DNA from: a virus
IMG/VR virus record: IMGVR_UViG_3300027396_000044
Location: 1-53,571 of that record
Strand: one strand, 5' to 3'
DNA length: 53,571 nt
Both the position numbers and the translations under genes were made by a program. Below, piece after piece: positions 10,601 through 18,674 of this stretch. Under the pieces are notes generated by a model. The model did no database searches. It saw nothing but the letters and a program-made list of their open reading frames with translations, and was not told where the DNA came from. Position 1 is the first letter of the stretch; each line of letters starts with the position of its first letter.

Positions 10601-13600
10601 GATGGAATCGATCCAACATAATATTGTTGACCTGCTGTGATACCACCAAACGCACCGGTGGTCAACACGTTCATCAACCCTGCGCTAGTAGTGACAGAAA
10701 GTACTGATCCTCCGTTAGTAGCACTAATAGTTAACTGGGTACCGCTAATAATAGAGCTAACGTAGTAAGTAGTTCCAGAAGTCAGCCCACCGATCGGTGA
10801 CGAACCCTGGGCTGTAGTGAACGATACTGGCATGTTTACAACCATACCTAGTGTACTAGTCACTGTGATATAGTTTGTTAGTGCATCTGAGTTAGTTGCT
10901 TGAGTACTAATACCAAACTTGATCGGTGTGTTTACAGTCATGCCTGTAGTTGAACTTAATGTCACTTGGTTGCTAGTACCAGTGATAGTTGTCGAACTTA
11001 CAGTTTGACTGATGCTGACGGTCCATGTTGAGCCGTTGCCGCTACCGCTGATATTGGAAACGATATATGTTCCAGAAGCAGTAGTTCCTCCACTTAATAC
11101 CATTCCTGCTGAGATAGTACCTGACGATAGAGTTCCGACAGTTAATGTTGTGCCACTAATACTAGAACCAGTCATAGTCGCTGTGGTCTGTGCTGTGGCA
11201 GTGGCTGTTGTTTCTACAGTAGCGTAATCATTTGGCTGATACACTGTCATAGAAATATATTGATAGTTTTCTCTTAGTAGAGTGGTTGTTAACCCAGTTG
11301 GAGTATAAGAGAATGTTCCAGAGCCTGCTGAAGTCGTGGTAACTGCTCCACCGCCTTTAACTGTAGATATCTGGAAGGTATTTGATGTAGGGTTAATAAC
11401 ATAATACACCTGCCCTGCAGTAATACCAGTAGGTAATGTAGCTGTGCTACTAAAAGTCAACGAATAGTTTGTTAATAAACCGTGGTTATTTCTTGTAACG
11501 ACTGCAGGACTTGCATTGCTAATAGTACAAGTAAACGGTGCATTAGGATCGTTATAGTCTGTGAACTGTAGAACACGATAAACGTTATTAGCAGCTTCAG
11601 TTAACACAAGACCAGTCGATGGTCGAACACTAACTCCAGACAGTGTACCAGTCAACATCAGTGCTTGGTTCTGTCTCACCGTCATTAATGTGCCATCATT
11701 GATCTGTGCATACAGACCAGATAGACCGCTGGCACCTGTAGTAGAGCCTAGCGTTAGACGTGCAACACCGGAAGGTAAGTCAGCACCTGTGTAGGCACTA
11801 TTGATCGGATAACGATACAATATACCACTGCCATGATCGACTTCTAGTTCTGAGTTTGGAAGTGGAACATATGTATAGTTGTTAATATAGACAATAACGC
11901 CTTGTGCAGAGTTTGCATAGTTTCCGCTAGGATAATAACAGGTCACTGATTGTGCTAGGTCATAGTATAAATCTGTGGGTGTTGGAACTTCTAATGGATC
12001 GCTGCCTTCTGCGACAAGAGCATATACACCGTGCGCACTTGAACCTGCGATAGAACGTATCTGACCACCGTTGATAGAATAGTAAGATACTTGACAGTAG
12101 TAGGTAAACATTGACACAGCTTCTGTCAAACCGCCGTTGGTTACCATCACACCGTAGCCTAGGTCAGCGACTTGTGTAAAGTCGTTTGACAGCATACTAC
12201 GGTTACCCGGCATCAATAGTTCATAGACACGATTATAGGTATGTGTTCCTGAACCTGCCGAAGTTGTTGCTACAGGAGTGATACTTCCTAATGTATCAGT
12301 GACCTGGAAAGAGTTCGCTCCAAGTCCGATTAAAAGCACATAATATCTCTTGCCCACAGACAGACCGGTTGGTAATGAACCTGTGGTTGTAAAGGTAATA
12401 GTGGCGCCGGCCTGAAGACCGTGATCGACTTTGGTAATGACCGCAGGGCTGCCGTTGCTGATGGTACAGGTCTGTACACCAACGTCTTTGGTATAAGGTG
12501 TTCCTGGATCAAACACGAATGTAGCCGTAGAACCGTTTACATTGTAGACCCAATCTCTAACGTAGTTTATTCTGTAAACACTGCCAGTGATAATAACTGA
12601 AGCAGGTAAGTTAGGGAATCTCTGAAGACCAGTAACAACGATTCTAGTTGAACTGATCTTGCTGACCATGGTAAATTCTAGGTTGCCTGCGAAGCCGTCG
12701 ACAAACATACCGCCGGCAAACTGCTTGCGTCCAGTGGATCCGATAAATGAAGCACTTTCTTGACAGTATGGAGATTTAGCAAGGATTTGACCTGCAGGAT
12801 CAAGAATCATCATGAACCCGCCTTGTCCTTGTGCTGTCATTCGACGTAGCATCGTAGCGTCGTTCATCATGAACACGTCAATCTTGTTATTATCTTTTGG
12901 AAGATTAACTAATGTTGATCCACTGACAATATCGATAATAGCATTAACTAAGTTAGTTACGATGGCTCTAGTACCACCTTCTGCTATGTAAGCATTATCG
13001 ATGATCTGGGGTACTAGTTCTTGTGTGCTGTTGGTATAGAGAATGTTCTGTAGAACATAGTCAGTCAAGACGATTAAATGATTCCACGCTGCCACGGTTT
13101 GATCTAACTGATCAGTGATGGCTTTTAGAGCACTAGCACTTTGGAAGTACTTTAACGCTGCTGAAATAGTTCTATTATACCCACCGTATCTAAGATCAAA
13201 TATTAATGCTTCAACAATCAGACCCACGTCTCTCTTACATAGTTTTCTGTTGTAGGTAAATGTACCTGGACTGTATGTTGCATTAAGATAAGAAATAACT
13301 TGATTTTGTATACTAACTGAAGCTGCTAAAGTAACAGTTCTATCGTTGGCCGCTACAATATTAGCGGCGTTAGCATCAATGGTTGGATCTACAGGAGAAG
13401 CTGCTGATGCTGCACCAACACCGTTGATAATGATATCTTTGATGATGTCAAACGCACTAGTAAGTGTGGTAGCTGATACACCGCTAGATGAAGCCGCAGG
13501 TAGAGTGGTCGTCTGTGAAGTAGTGTTAGAAGCTGATTTACCAGTCCATGATGTTTGATTTGATATTACAGCAGGAAGAATTATCTTTAACTGATTAAGT

Positions 13601-16182
13601 ACACTAGTAAATGCACTGGTTTCTCCGCCGACGGTTGTTGCATTGAGCGCATCATAGTAAGCAAGTCCTGCTTTAATAGTCTGACTGGTGCCGCCATAGA
13701 TTAGGTCATAGACCATGGCATCAATGATAAATCCTACATCTCTTCCACACTTGTCTGCGTCATATCCAGGAATGCTTCCAGGATTGAGTTGATCGGTGAT
13801 ATAGCCTAAGACTTCATTTTGTATAAATGTCCTATTGGCAATGATGATATCTTTAGCATATGATTTATCAGTTACCAACCCTCCTGGATTAGTATAGGTA
13901 ATAACAGTCGACGGCGTACCTGATTCTATGATATAAACGATCTTGTTGAACAGTGTGGTCACAGTCGCAGCACTGGCCACATAGGTAGTGCTACCATAGA
14001 TAGTATTCAAGACAAGGTCTCTTACTTTCTTGATAGCAGCAAGTGTCTGACCTTTCTGATAGCTAGTTACCACTCCTGAGTAAGATCTTAGATATGCATT
14101 GGCTGCGGTCACGGTTCGATATGTAGATCCTAGTACTAGGTCATCCATGACCGCATTAATCATGAGATCCACGTCTCTCTTACATTTTACTGTATCAAAT
14201 GTAAAGTTTCCATCGAATGGTTCTATGTCTGCGGCTATCTGCGCATCGATCCAACCGACGATTTCTTCTTGGAACCATTGTTTGTTTAGATATAGTAACT
14301 GTGCTGCTGCCTTGTAGTTTCCAGCGTTAGAAATAGCAGGATATACTCTATTGGCAGGATCTGTTAGATAATGTCTTGCAAATAGTTGTGTTGACGTAGT
14401 GATGCTGTCAATAGTAGAATCTCTACGGAATATATCAAATGCCCAAGGACTTGAACTAGGTCCTGATCTAGGCTTAACTAAGACACGTCTGAACTCGTCA
14501 CCGATCAATGAAACGTTCTGTGATACTTTCAAAGGAAAGTTTTCTTCGTAGATACCACTTTCGATAAAAATAGTGATCTGTATATTTTTAGTAATGTCAC
14601 CATAGCTTATAGCTTCACCAATCTGGAAAGACCCATATTTGATGTCAACGTCAAACAGTTCATTTCCCTGATTATCCATAGCACCAGTATGTGTTAGAAT
14701 CTGTGCTAATGCTCCCGAGGTTTCGCCTCGCATGTATAATCCAGGTCTAATATCTCTAGTTGCTAGAGCAGTAGGCGTATCTACCGAATAGTTTCCAGTA
14801 AAGTCTGTGAGCTTACCTGCTGTATAGATAGCGAACGTTGGAAGGTTAGCCACGACACTAGGAACGCTGGTAAAACCAGAACCTGGATCAGTGATCGTAA
14901 CGCTTTGGATAACTCCGCCGACTACGTTTGCAGTACCAAATGCGCCAGATCCTCCACCGCCAGTAATACGTACAGAAACAAGTCCAAACCCACTACCACC
15001 ATTGGAAATAGCGATGTTGTTGACCTTATAGGTTACATCAAATGTTGCGCCTGCGCCGAATGTTACTTTGGTTGTGTTTGAGGCAGTACTAGCTACTGAT
15101 AAGTTACCTGGAATCGCACTATAAACACCTGAACTTAGTATCTTAAATGTTATTAGAGAACCCGGAGTGGATGCTGTACTGAGCACCTGTATCTTACAAG
15201 GCTGGCCACCGGAGGCGACTGTACCACCATCTAGGGTAATAATATCGCCAACCCAATAGTTTGAACCAGGAGCGTTGATCGTTATCTTATCAACGCTCAT
15301 TAGGGCAGCGCCAACGAAGCCCGAACCGGAATCGTTTGAAATACTGATATTGCTTAGAGTACAGGTTCCTGCGCCATTATTATAAGTTAATAGCTTTTTG
15401 TATGGTCCTATCTCTACTCTAGATTCGTTTACTAGTTCTTCTGCACGTTTTAATGCAGCTTCTATTGTGCGATAGGCATAGGCAAGAGCTCTACCTTGTA
15501 GTTCGTCGCTGACTCCAGGACGTGCATCAGCACCGCTAGTTGCGACATATAAGTTTGCGACAGAACCAAAAGCACTGCTGTCTACGTAGGATTTTGTTGC
15601 TGCGATCAATCCATCATAGGTTTGATCATCTTCAGGCTGTGGGTTTCTTGACAAAATCAACGGACCAGTCATTCTTCCGAATGCTTCGTTGACTTCACCT
15701 GTGGCAGGATCTATAGCATTAATACCTGCTCTAGCGATCTTGCTGTCTACGTATCCTTTGTTTGCTGCTTCGCCAGATGCAACAGGAGTTGTAAGATCAA
15801 CGATTCTGTATTGATTACCACCTGATGTTGCGCTAAGATTTCCACCTAGCTGTGGATATCTATCTGCTGAAATCGCAGAGAAAATAGCGTTAAGTCTGAT
15901 TTCATTAGGATTAGATGTTTGATCTACGCTAATGCCAACGCCCGGAACTAGCTGTTTAAACTTTAAACCTGTAGTAGTTTGGTTAACAGTTACTAGCGCA
16001 CCTTCTTGACCTACATAGGAAGTAGGAGCGTCTGATAGTCCTGTAAACTTTAGTCTTTCACCGAGACCTAAAGAACTGTATAGTTCGAGAAAGTTGTCGT
16101 TGACTTTACTAAAGGAGTCGCGAATACTATCGCCTGTGCCGTCATTACCAACCGCACCAATATCAATGATTTTTCTTGCCAT
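7612..16182 (-). CDS. Giant fibre/structural protein (2856 aa) with intramolecular-chaperone-like C-terminus
   Basis: The N-terminus (MARKIIDIGAVGNDGTGD, then SFSKVNDNFLELY) is the shared anchor. Around residues 660, 805 and 980 there are three copies of a helical module, C-x-R-D-V-x-x-x-I-x-A-x-x-x-D-L. Near residues 1240, 1550 and 2040 a beta module with HGL, LPTGL and a YYV-like strand is repeated, and another pair (G-x-V-L-S-G, TYIVS) lies near 1670 and 1890. The last ~110 residues (EYEVGTVLVFGGEKEV, VAGVVS, GRVPCKVVG) match the C-terminal domain seen on many marine phage fibres, related to self-cleaving Peptidase_G2/intramolecular chaperone domains. Family knowledge suggests it helps trimerisation; cleavage here is inferred only. 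A late promoter lies 30-40 bases upstream. Confidence 0.85.
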   Translation of the reverse strand: MARKIIDIGAVGNDGTGDSIRDSFSKVNDNFLELYSSLGLGERLKFTGLSDAPTSYVGQEGALVTVNQTTTGLKFKQLVPGVGISVDQTSNPNEIRLNAIFSAISADRYPQLGGNLSATSGGNQYRIVDLTTPVASGEAANKGYVDSKIARAGINAIDPATGEVNEAFGRMTGPLILSRNPQPEDDQTYDGLIAATKSYVDSSAFGSVANLYVATSGADARPGVSDELQGRALAYAYRTIEAALKRAEELVNESRVEIGPYKKLLTYNNGAGTCTLSNISISNDSGSGFVGAALMSVDKITINAPGSNYWVGDIITLDGGTVASGGQPCKIQVLSTASTPGSLITFKILSSGVYSAIPGNLSVASTASNTTKVTFGAGATFDVTYKVNNIAISNGGSGFGLVSVRITGGGGSGAFGTANVVGGVIQSVTITDPGSGFTSVPSVVANLPTFAIYTAGKLTDFTGNYSVDTPTALATRDIRPGLYMRGETSGALAQILTHTGAMDNQGNELFDVDIKYGSFQIGEAISYGDITKNIQITIFIESGIYEENFPLKVSQNVSLIGDEFRRVLVKPRSGPSSSPWAFDIFRRDSTIDSITTSTQLFARHYLTDPANRVYPAISNAGNYKAAAQLLYLNKQWFQEEIVGWIDAQIAADIEPFDGNFTFDTVKCKRDVDLMINAVMDDLVLGSTYRTVTAANAYLRSYSGVVTSYQKGQTLAAIKKVRDLVLNTIYGSTTYVASAATVTTLFNKIVYIIESGTPSTVITYTNPGGLVTDKSYAKDIIIANRTFIQNEVLGYITDQLNPGSIPGYDADKCGRDVGFIIDAMVYDLIYGGTSQTIKAGLAYYDALNATTVGGETSAFTSVLNQLKIILPAVISNQTSWTGKSASNTTSQTTTLPAASSSGVSATTLTSAFDIIKDIIINGVGAASAASPVDPTIDANAANIVAANDRTVTLAASVSIQNQVISYLNATYSPGTFTYNRKLCKRDVGLIVEALIFDLRYGGYNRTISAALKYFQSASALKAITDQLDQTVAAWNHLIVLTDYVLQNILYTNSTQELVPQIIDNAYIAEGGTRAIVTNLVNAIIDIVSGSTLVNLPKDNNKIDVFMMNDATMLRRMTAQGQGGFMMILDPAGQILAKSPYCQESASFIGSTGRKQFAGGMFVDGFAGNLEFTMVSKISSTRIVVTGLQRFPNLPASVIITGSVYRINYVRDWVYNVNGSTATFVFDPGTPYTKDVGVQTCTISNGSPAVITKVDHGLQAGATITFTTTGSLPTGLSVGKRYYVLLIGLGANSFQVTDTLGSITPVATTSAGSGTHTYNRVYELLMPGNRSMLSNDFTQVADLGYGVMVTNGGLTEAVSMFTYYCQVSYYSINGGQIRSIAGSSAHGVYALVAEGSDPLEVPTPTDLYYDLAQSVTCYYPSGNYANSAQGVIVYINNYTYVPLPNSELEVDHGSGILYRYPINSAYTGADLPSGVARLTLGSTTGASGLSGLYAQINDGTLMTVRQNQALMLTGTLSGVSVRPSTGLVLTEAANNVYRVLQFTDYNDPNAPFTCTISNASPAVVTRNNHGLLTNYSLTFSSTATLPTGITAGQVYYVINPTSNTFQISTVKGGGAVTTTSAGSGTFSYTPTGLTTTLLRENYQYISMTVYQPNDYATVETTATATAQTTATMTGSSISGTTLTVGTLSSGTISAGMVLSGGTTASGTYIVSNISGSGNGSTWTVSISQTVSSTTITGTSNQVTLSSTTGMTVNTPIKFGISTQATNSDALTNYITVTSTLGMVVNMPVSFTTAQGSSPIGGLTSGTTYYVSSIISGTQLTISATNGGSVLSVTTSAGLMNVLTTGAFGGITAGQQYYVGSIPSSGKITLSTTPHVTTTATATTITTASFTGSISSSILTVTNLASGTIIAGMVLSGSGIAANTYIVSGSGASWIVNTAQTVASTSMSATAYTVTVTNSGLMSIGQPIAFTGTGFGNIASGTQYYIAAIPSSTSLALSATSALTSIFQISNASGSIPGIAKHNPVTVSSASGTINTVFGGGTPVTISVASPAVLTSTYAHGLSAGDVVKLETSGTLPTGLLATTHYFVLASGLTTTSFTLSLTPGGTAIQTSLLNAGTHSVSKVRGRVGDTWFAVVALGPYDRSRAAGSVFNWKGVNYVITKYDPETVTNTAFGRVYVSQINLVTGVQSGVGLNDSVISYTSAITLKAGVRRGTTNANGTLTIRIALTRVTGHDLLDIGTGSYADTNYPNEIYGPAVNARNAAGEVIEKTVGRVFYVTTDQYGNFRVGPYFSVDQGTGKVSFSAAIALSNLDGLGFKRGVPISEFSTDSSFANNATDTVPTQNATRIYLERRLGLTHNGAVVDPSQVIPINTGGFLPLNGALKMKANLDMGNQKVINIANPVNPLDAVNLQSMTFANFQDFSGASIASGQLLSFTGTGFGAVNATVTGDITLSLNPTTRLITASVGAGTITNSKVSGSAAIDQSKLNMNAATTRTNATGINQAALGLASFDDALFVSTNGWITIKTNSLPLTSISQIASNTVLGNSSISTGNITAVNFTTVVDSGGSIKKSQYSTTGFLRRTGGTGTGDGDYTVVEMSAAYTGSSDNNKLINRDSSGNFSANEINVSKVNVDNNTSIDTATAGSGGYIRYYGWNSVGGILVQSGTVSTDNKSLYWNDTHQFKTKDGGTDAPITASSIQVTAITTGGNTNSGTITGRWTLTGTSPNESRLQATYSADLAENYEGDKEYEVGTVLVFGGEKEVTTSNIKGDTRVAGVVSNTAAYTMYEACPGFKNLVALQGRVPCKVVGKIKKGDILITSGIPGVAVAATGDVKVGTVVGKALKDYDSDHIGTVEIAVGRT

Positions 16183-16211
16183 GGTTTATCCCAAGAATAG
16201 CTTATATCCAT

Positions 16212-16218
16212 TATTTAG
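16212..16218 (-). promoter_or_regulatory. T4-type late promoter (CTAAATA) for the giant fibre gene
   Basis: GCTAAATA on the minus strand, 30 bases before the ATG of the 2856-residue gene, in the short divergent gap. It matches the late -10-like element of T4-type marine phages. It would drive the whole 16182-to-1 fibre operon. Confidence 0.6.
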
Positions 16219-16240
16219 CCTAAACTTTTATAAGCCTAAT

Positions 16241-16247
16241 GTAAATA
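16241..16247 (+). promoter_or_regulatory. Weak late-promoter-like element (GTAAATA)
   Basis: GTAAATA ends four bases before the ATG at 16252. If used, transcription would start at or just inside the start codon, so either the mRNA is leaderless or the element is fortuitous. Confidence 0.25.
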
Positions 16248-16251
16248 CCAT

Positions 16252-16539
16252 ATGTACTTGGGAAAAGAAACAGAATTAAATCAATATGTAAGAACCAGCA
16301 AGCTCGGTAATGAGCATGTTTATTATCGTCGAAAGACTCTGGCTATCTTCCGTTGTGATAACTGTGACGAAATCTTTAAAAGAGATCTAAAAAAGATGCA
16401 TAAGAAAAGATTGAGCAACAATTTTTTCCATTGCTGTTCGAAGTGTGACTCTAAACGTTTTGCGCAGAAAAAAGGAGTAGAACAGAAAAAGATATGGGAT
16501 ATGCCTGCCAGTACAGAACTTCCTGTGGCCAAGTATTGA
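16252..16539 (+). CDS. Small zinc-ribbon protein, unknown function
   Basis: A 95-residue basic protein with two cysteine pairs: CDNC near residue 36 and a second cluster CCSKC near residue 61, separated by a Lys/Arg-rich helix (KRDLKKMHKKR). This looks like a zinc ribbon that may bind nucleic acid. It resembles the treble-clef start of homing-type HNH proteins but lacks the HNH catalytic residues, so no nuclease call is made. It is divergent from the fibre operon and is followed by a histone-like gene on the same strand. No clear Shine-Dalgarno precedes the start. Confidence 0.65.
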   Translation: MYLGKETELNQYVRTSKLGNEHVYYRRKTLAIFRCDNCDEIFKRDLKKMHKKRLSNNFFHCCSKCDSKRFAQKKGVEQKKIWDMPASTELPVAKY

Positions 16540-16542
16540 CAA

Positions 16543-16549
16543 CTAAATA
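16543..16549 (+). promoter_or_regulatory. T4-type late promoter (CTAAATA)
   Basis: ACTAAATA directly after the stop of the zinc-ribbon gene, with AAGGAG at 16556-16561 and the ATG at 16569. It would drive the histone-like gene alone. Confidence 0.6.
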
Positions 16550-16568
16550 AAGCACAAGGAGATTTACT

Positions 16569-16808
16569 ATGTTAAAGCTATTAGCCAAACTTTTTGGAGC
16601 CAAGAATACAGCACCAGCTGAGCCAGAGGCACCCTATAAAGTAGAAGCACCTGCTCCAGCACCAACGCCGGTCGCAGAACAGGCAGCTCAGGCTGTGGTA
16701 GAAAGCATTGCACCTGCCAAAAAGAAAGCACCTGCCAAAAAGACTGGTGCTCCTAAGCAAGGTGCTGCTAAAAAACCACGTAAGCCTAAATCAAAGCCCC
16801 AAGCGTAA
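16569..16808 (+). CDS. Lys/Ala/Pro-rich histone-like protein
   Basis: A 79-residue protein with a hydrophobic start (MLKLLAKLFGAKN), an Ala/Pro/Glu middle and a strongly basic tail of PAKK-type repeats (KKKAPAKKTGAPK, KPRKPKSK), like the tails of histone H1 or AlgP. It is likely a DNA-binding or condensing protein, perhaps packaged or acting on the phage chromosome; that is inference from composition. Strong AAGGAG and a late promoter precede it, consistent with late expression. Its last 18 bases overlap the 3' end of uvdE on the other strand. Confidence 0.75.
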   Translation: MLKLLAKLFGAKNTAPAEPEAPYKVEAPAPAPTPVAEQAAQAVVESIAPAKKKAPAKKTGAPKQGAAKKPRKPKSKPQA

Positions 16809-17816
16809 GGCTTGCTGATGTAGAGCAAAACTAGCTAGATTTTTAGCTTTGCTCTCACACATAATATCAAAGCTGTCTCGGAAACTCAGAGCCCATTCAT
16901 TAACTGCTGTATTCCAGTAGAAGTTAGAGTGAGCTCTGAGTTTCGCTTTTTTGTAACCTTCGGAAAGTAGTTTGTGATAGTCGGGCAATGTTTGATCGCA
17001 ATGATCTACGAGAACATCTTCACGACTAATAGAATAATGCATGACAGGCCTAACACCCCGCCAGCTCTCAACCACCATTTGAACACGCGAGTCCATGGGT
17101 TGTATATATTCCCCGCTATGTACCCAATGGTGATGTACATCCATAACCACAGGAACGATATCGCTAATACTAAGGCAAGTTTCAAGTCCATGCGTCATTT
17201 CCTCATTTTCGATAGTGATAGTGTTACGTGCTTCGGGTGTTAAGCGGCCCAATACAGCACGTATTCCATCGGGGCCTCGTCGACCCGCGATATGAACGTT
17301 GATTTTAAAGTCCTGAAACGTTTGGCCAAATCCCATCCAGCGAGCCATGTCCACATGATATTCAAACTCCTCTATAGATCGGCTGACAATATCATCGTTA
17401 TCACTTGCCAGCACAGTAAACTGACCAGGATGAAAACTGAGCCTAACACGATTCTTGCGAGCCAAATCACCGACGGCTCTGAAATGTCTTTCGGCGTAAT
17501 CTCGCACATCGGGAGTCCGCCAAAACCAAGACCAGCTTGGCTCAGTGTACACAGGAAGTATATCGCTGCTGAGTCGTACCATTCTAAGATCTTCATCAAG
17601 TGCTCCTACACGTTCTACAAGAAGACGTGTGGACTCAATGTTTTGTTTCATGAGAGACCATAGTTTATCTACAGCCACGTCCTTGGTTTGTCTATTTAAC
17701 CAAGCTACGGTAGTAGTTCCGGTGTTGTAGATCTTGCACTCATCTTTAGGCTTAATGCCATCTACCTGATGAGGGTGATCGATCCATTTGCAAGCGAAGC
17801 CAATACGTTTAGTCAT
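16791..17816 (-). CDS. uvdE: UV damage endonuclease UvdE
   Basis: A 341-residue protein matching the UVDE family, a TIM-barrel metal-dependent nuclease that nicks 5' of UV photoproducts and starts alternative excision repair. Visible family signatures include the start RIGFACKW, VRLSSDILP, RLSFHPGQF, a NVHIAG strand, ITIENEE and VVMDVHHHW, which carry the His/Glu/Asp metal ligands. The length fits the family. A TTG 36 bases further upstream would extend it, but the ATG at 17816 gives the family-like N-terminus and sits six bases after a consensus -10 box, so the mRNA would start at the ATG. It is transcribed away from the fibre operon's regulation, as an early repair gene. Confidence 0.93.
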   Translation of the reverse strand: MTKRIGFACKWIDHPHQVDGIKPKDECKIYNTGTTTVAWLNRQTKDVAVDKLWSLMKQNIESTRLLVERVGALDEDLRMVRLSSDILPVYTEPSWSWFWRTPDVRDYAERHFRAVGDLARKNRVRLSFHPGQFTVLASDNDDIVSRSIEEFEYHVDMARWMGFGQTFQDFKINVHIAGRRGPDGIRAVLGRLTPEARNTITIENEEMTHGLETCLSISDIVPVVMDVHHHWVHSGEYIQPMDSRVQMVVESWRGVRPVMHYSISREDVLVDHCDQTLPDYHKLLSEGYKKAKLRAHSNFYWNTAVNEWALSFRDSFDIMCESKAKNLASFALHQQALRLGL

Positions 17817-17822
17817 AGTATT

Positions 17823-17852
17823 ATTATACAATAAATCAACGCCAGTTGTCAA
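17823..17852 (-). promoter_or_regulatory. Consensus sigma70 early promoter of uvdE, leaderless
   Basis: TTGACA (17852-17847), an 18-base spacer and TATAAT (17828-17823). The expected start point, about seven bases past the -10 box, falls on the A of the ATG at 17816, and there is no Shine-Dalgarno. The -35 box lies inside the 3' end of the glycosyltransferase gene. Confidence 0.75.
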
Positions 17853-18522
17853 TGATGAAAGGATCCATTACATCTTCTGGTTTTGGATCTCCGTGGAATA
17901 CTAATACGCTACATTGTGCAGGTATAGCGATGTCTTTTACTTCTTTGAATACACGTTTGGCGTTTATATAGACTAGCTCTTCTTTGGTTCTTATTTCCCA
18001 TTTATAGCTCATGATCCATTCTAATGGCCAATATTTGATATAAGACTTAGATATGCTGTAGATCCAATCTTGATCCCCGGGCATAGACAATGCTTCTCCG
18101 GGATTTTCTTTAAACTTTGCCCATATGATAGACTGTGATCCTTTAGTCCAACTCATTACTGAACTGTTTAACACACACCAGTCCTTATGGAATGCTCGGT
18201 TGAAGTCTCTTATTCCATAAAAATCTTCGCCGCCAAGTAACTTTTCTATGTTACCACAGACTACAACATCGAGATCAAAATAAAGTATGCGGCCTTGTAT
18301 GTCCAACGACGGATCGAACATATGAACTTTATGCCACCAACCTTTGGCATATCCGGCATTTGATTGCACTATCAGTCTTACACCTTCGATGGGTTCGGGA
18401 TCGTCCGTTAGGCAAACAAAATCGTAAGGTATCGTAATATGTCGAGAGACCATATTTCTCAATCTCTCGACATATTCTTTTCCGTATTTGTTTCCAAATC
18501 TAACGCAGAGTATAGTTACCAA
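17836..18522 (-). CDS. Glycosyltransferase-like protein (GT-A fold, GT8-like)
   Basis: A 228-residue protein starting VTILCVRFGNKYG and containing LYFDLDVVVCGNI, a D-x-D-type metal/nucleotide-sugar motif near residue 100, and a later GDQDWIY stretch, both characteristic of GT-A enzymes such as GT8. VFHGDPKPED near the C-terminus resembles the H-x-x-G-x-x-K-P motif of that family. Substrate unknown; candidates are phage DNA, a virion protein or host surface glycan. The start is TTG at 18522, supported by AGGAG ten bases upstream and by the absence of an early in-frame ATG. It overlaps the stop of the small membrane gene. Confidence 0.75.
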   Translation of the reverse strand: MVTILCVRFGNKYGKEYVERLRNMVSRHITIPYDFVCLTDDPEPIEGVRLIVQSNAGYAKGWWHKVHMFDPSLDIQGRILYFDLDVVVCGNIEKLLGGEDFYGIRDFNRAFHKDWCVLNSSVMSWTKGSQSIIWAKFKENPGEALSMPGDQDWIYSISKSYIKYWPLEWIMSYKWEIRTKEELVYINAKRVFKEVKDIAIPAQCSVLVFHGDPKPEDVMDPFIIDNWR

Positions 18523-18674
18523 TGTCGTATCACTCCTGCTACAATAAAAATATTAGTGATAATGTAGATCAGGATGATTACAGTACGGACAAGTGCTATT
18601 TTATCAGCTTCCTGATCATTAGCACCTGCCTTTTCACCTAGGGCCTTTGCCCATAGTCTCCATATGTTACGCAT
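18516..18674 (-). CDS. Small single-span membrane protein (52 aa)
   Basis: A short gene: MRNIWRLWAKALGEKAG at the start, an acidic NDQEADK patch, then one hydrophobic span of about 20 residues (VIILIYIITNIFIVAGVI) and a short tail ending RHW. It starts inside the last codons of the queD-like gene (ATGCGTAA overlap) and its stop overlaps the TTG start of the glycosyltransferase, so all three appear translationally coupled. Function unknown; small membrane proteins are usual among early T4-like genes. Confidence 0.7.
   Translation of the reverse strand: MRNIWRLWAKALGEKAGANDQEADKIALVRTVIILIYIITNIFIVAGVIRHW

Noticed and set aside
16822-16855. Inverted repeat AGAGCAAA/TTTGCTCT near the uvdE end as a terminator
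   Set aside because: It has a long loop, no T-run, and lies within the coding end of uvdE.
17817-17852. TTG start 12 codons upstream for uvdE
   Set aside because: The segment is occupied by the promoter and adds residues not expected in the family.
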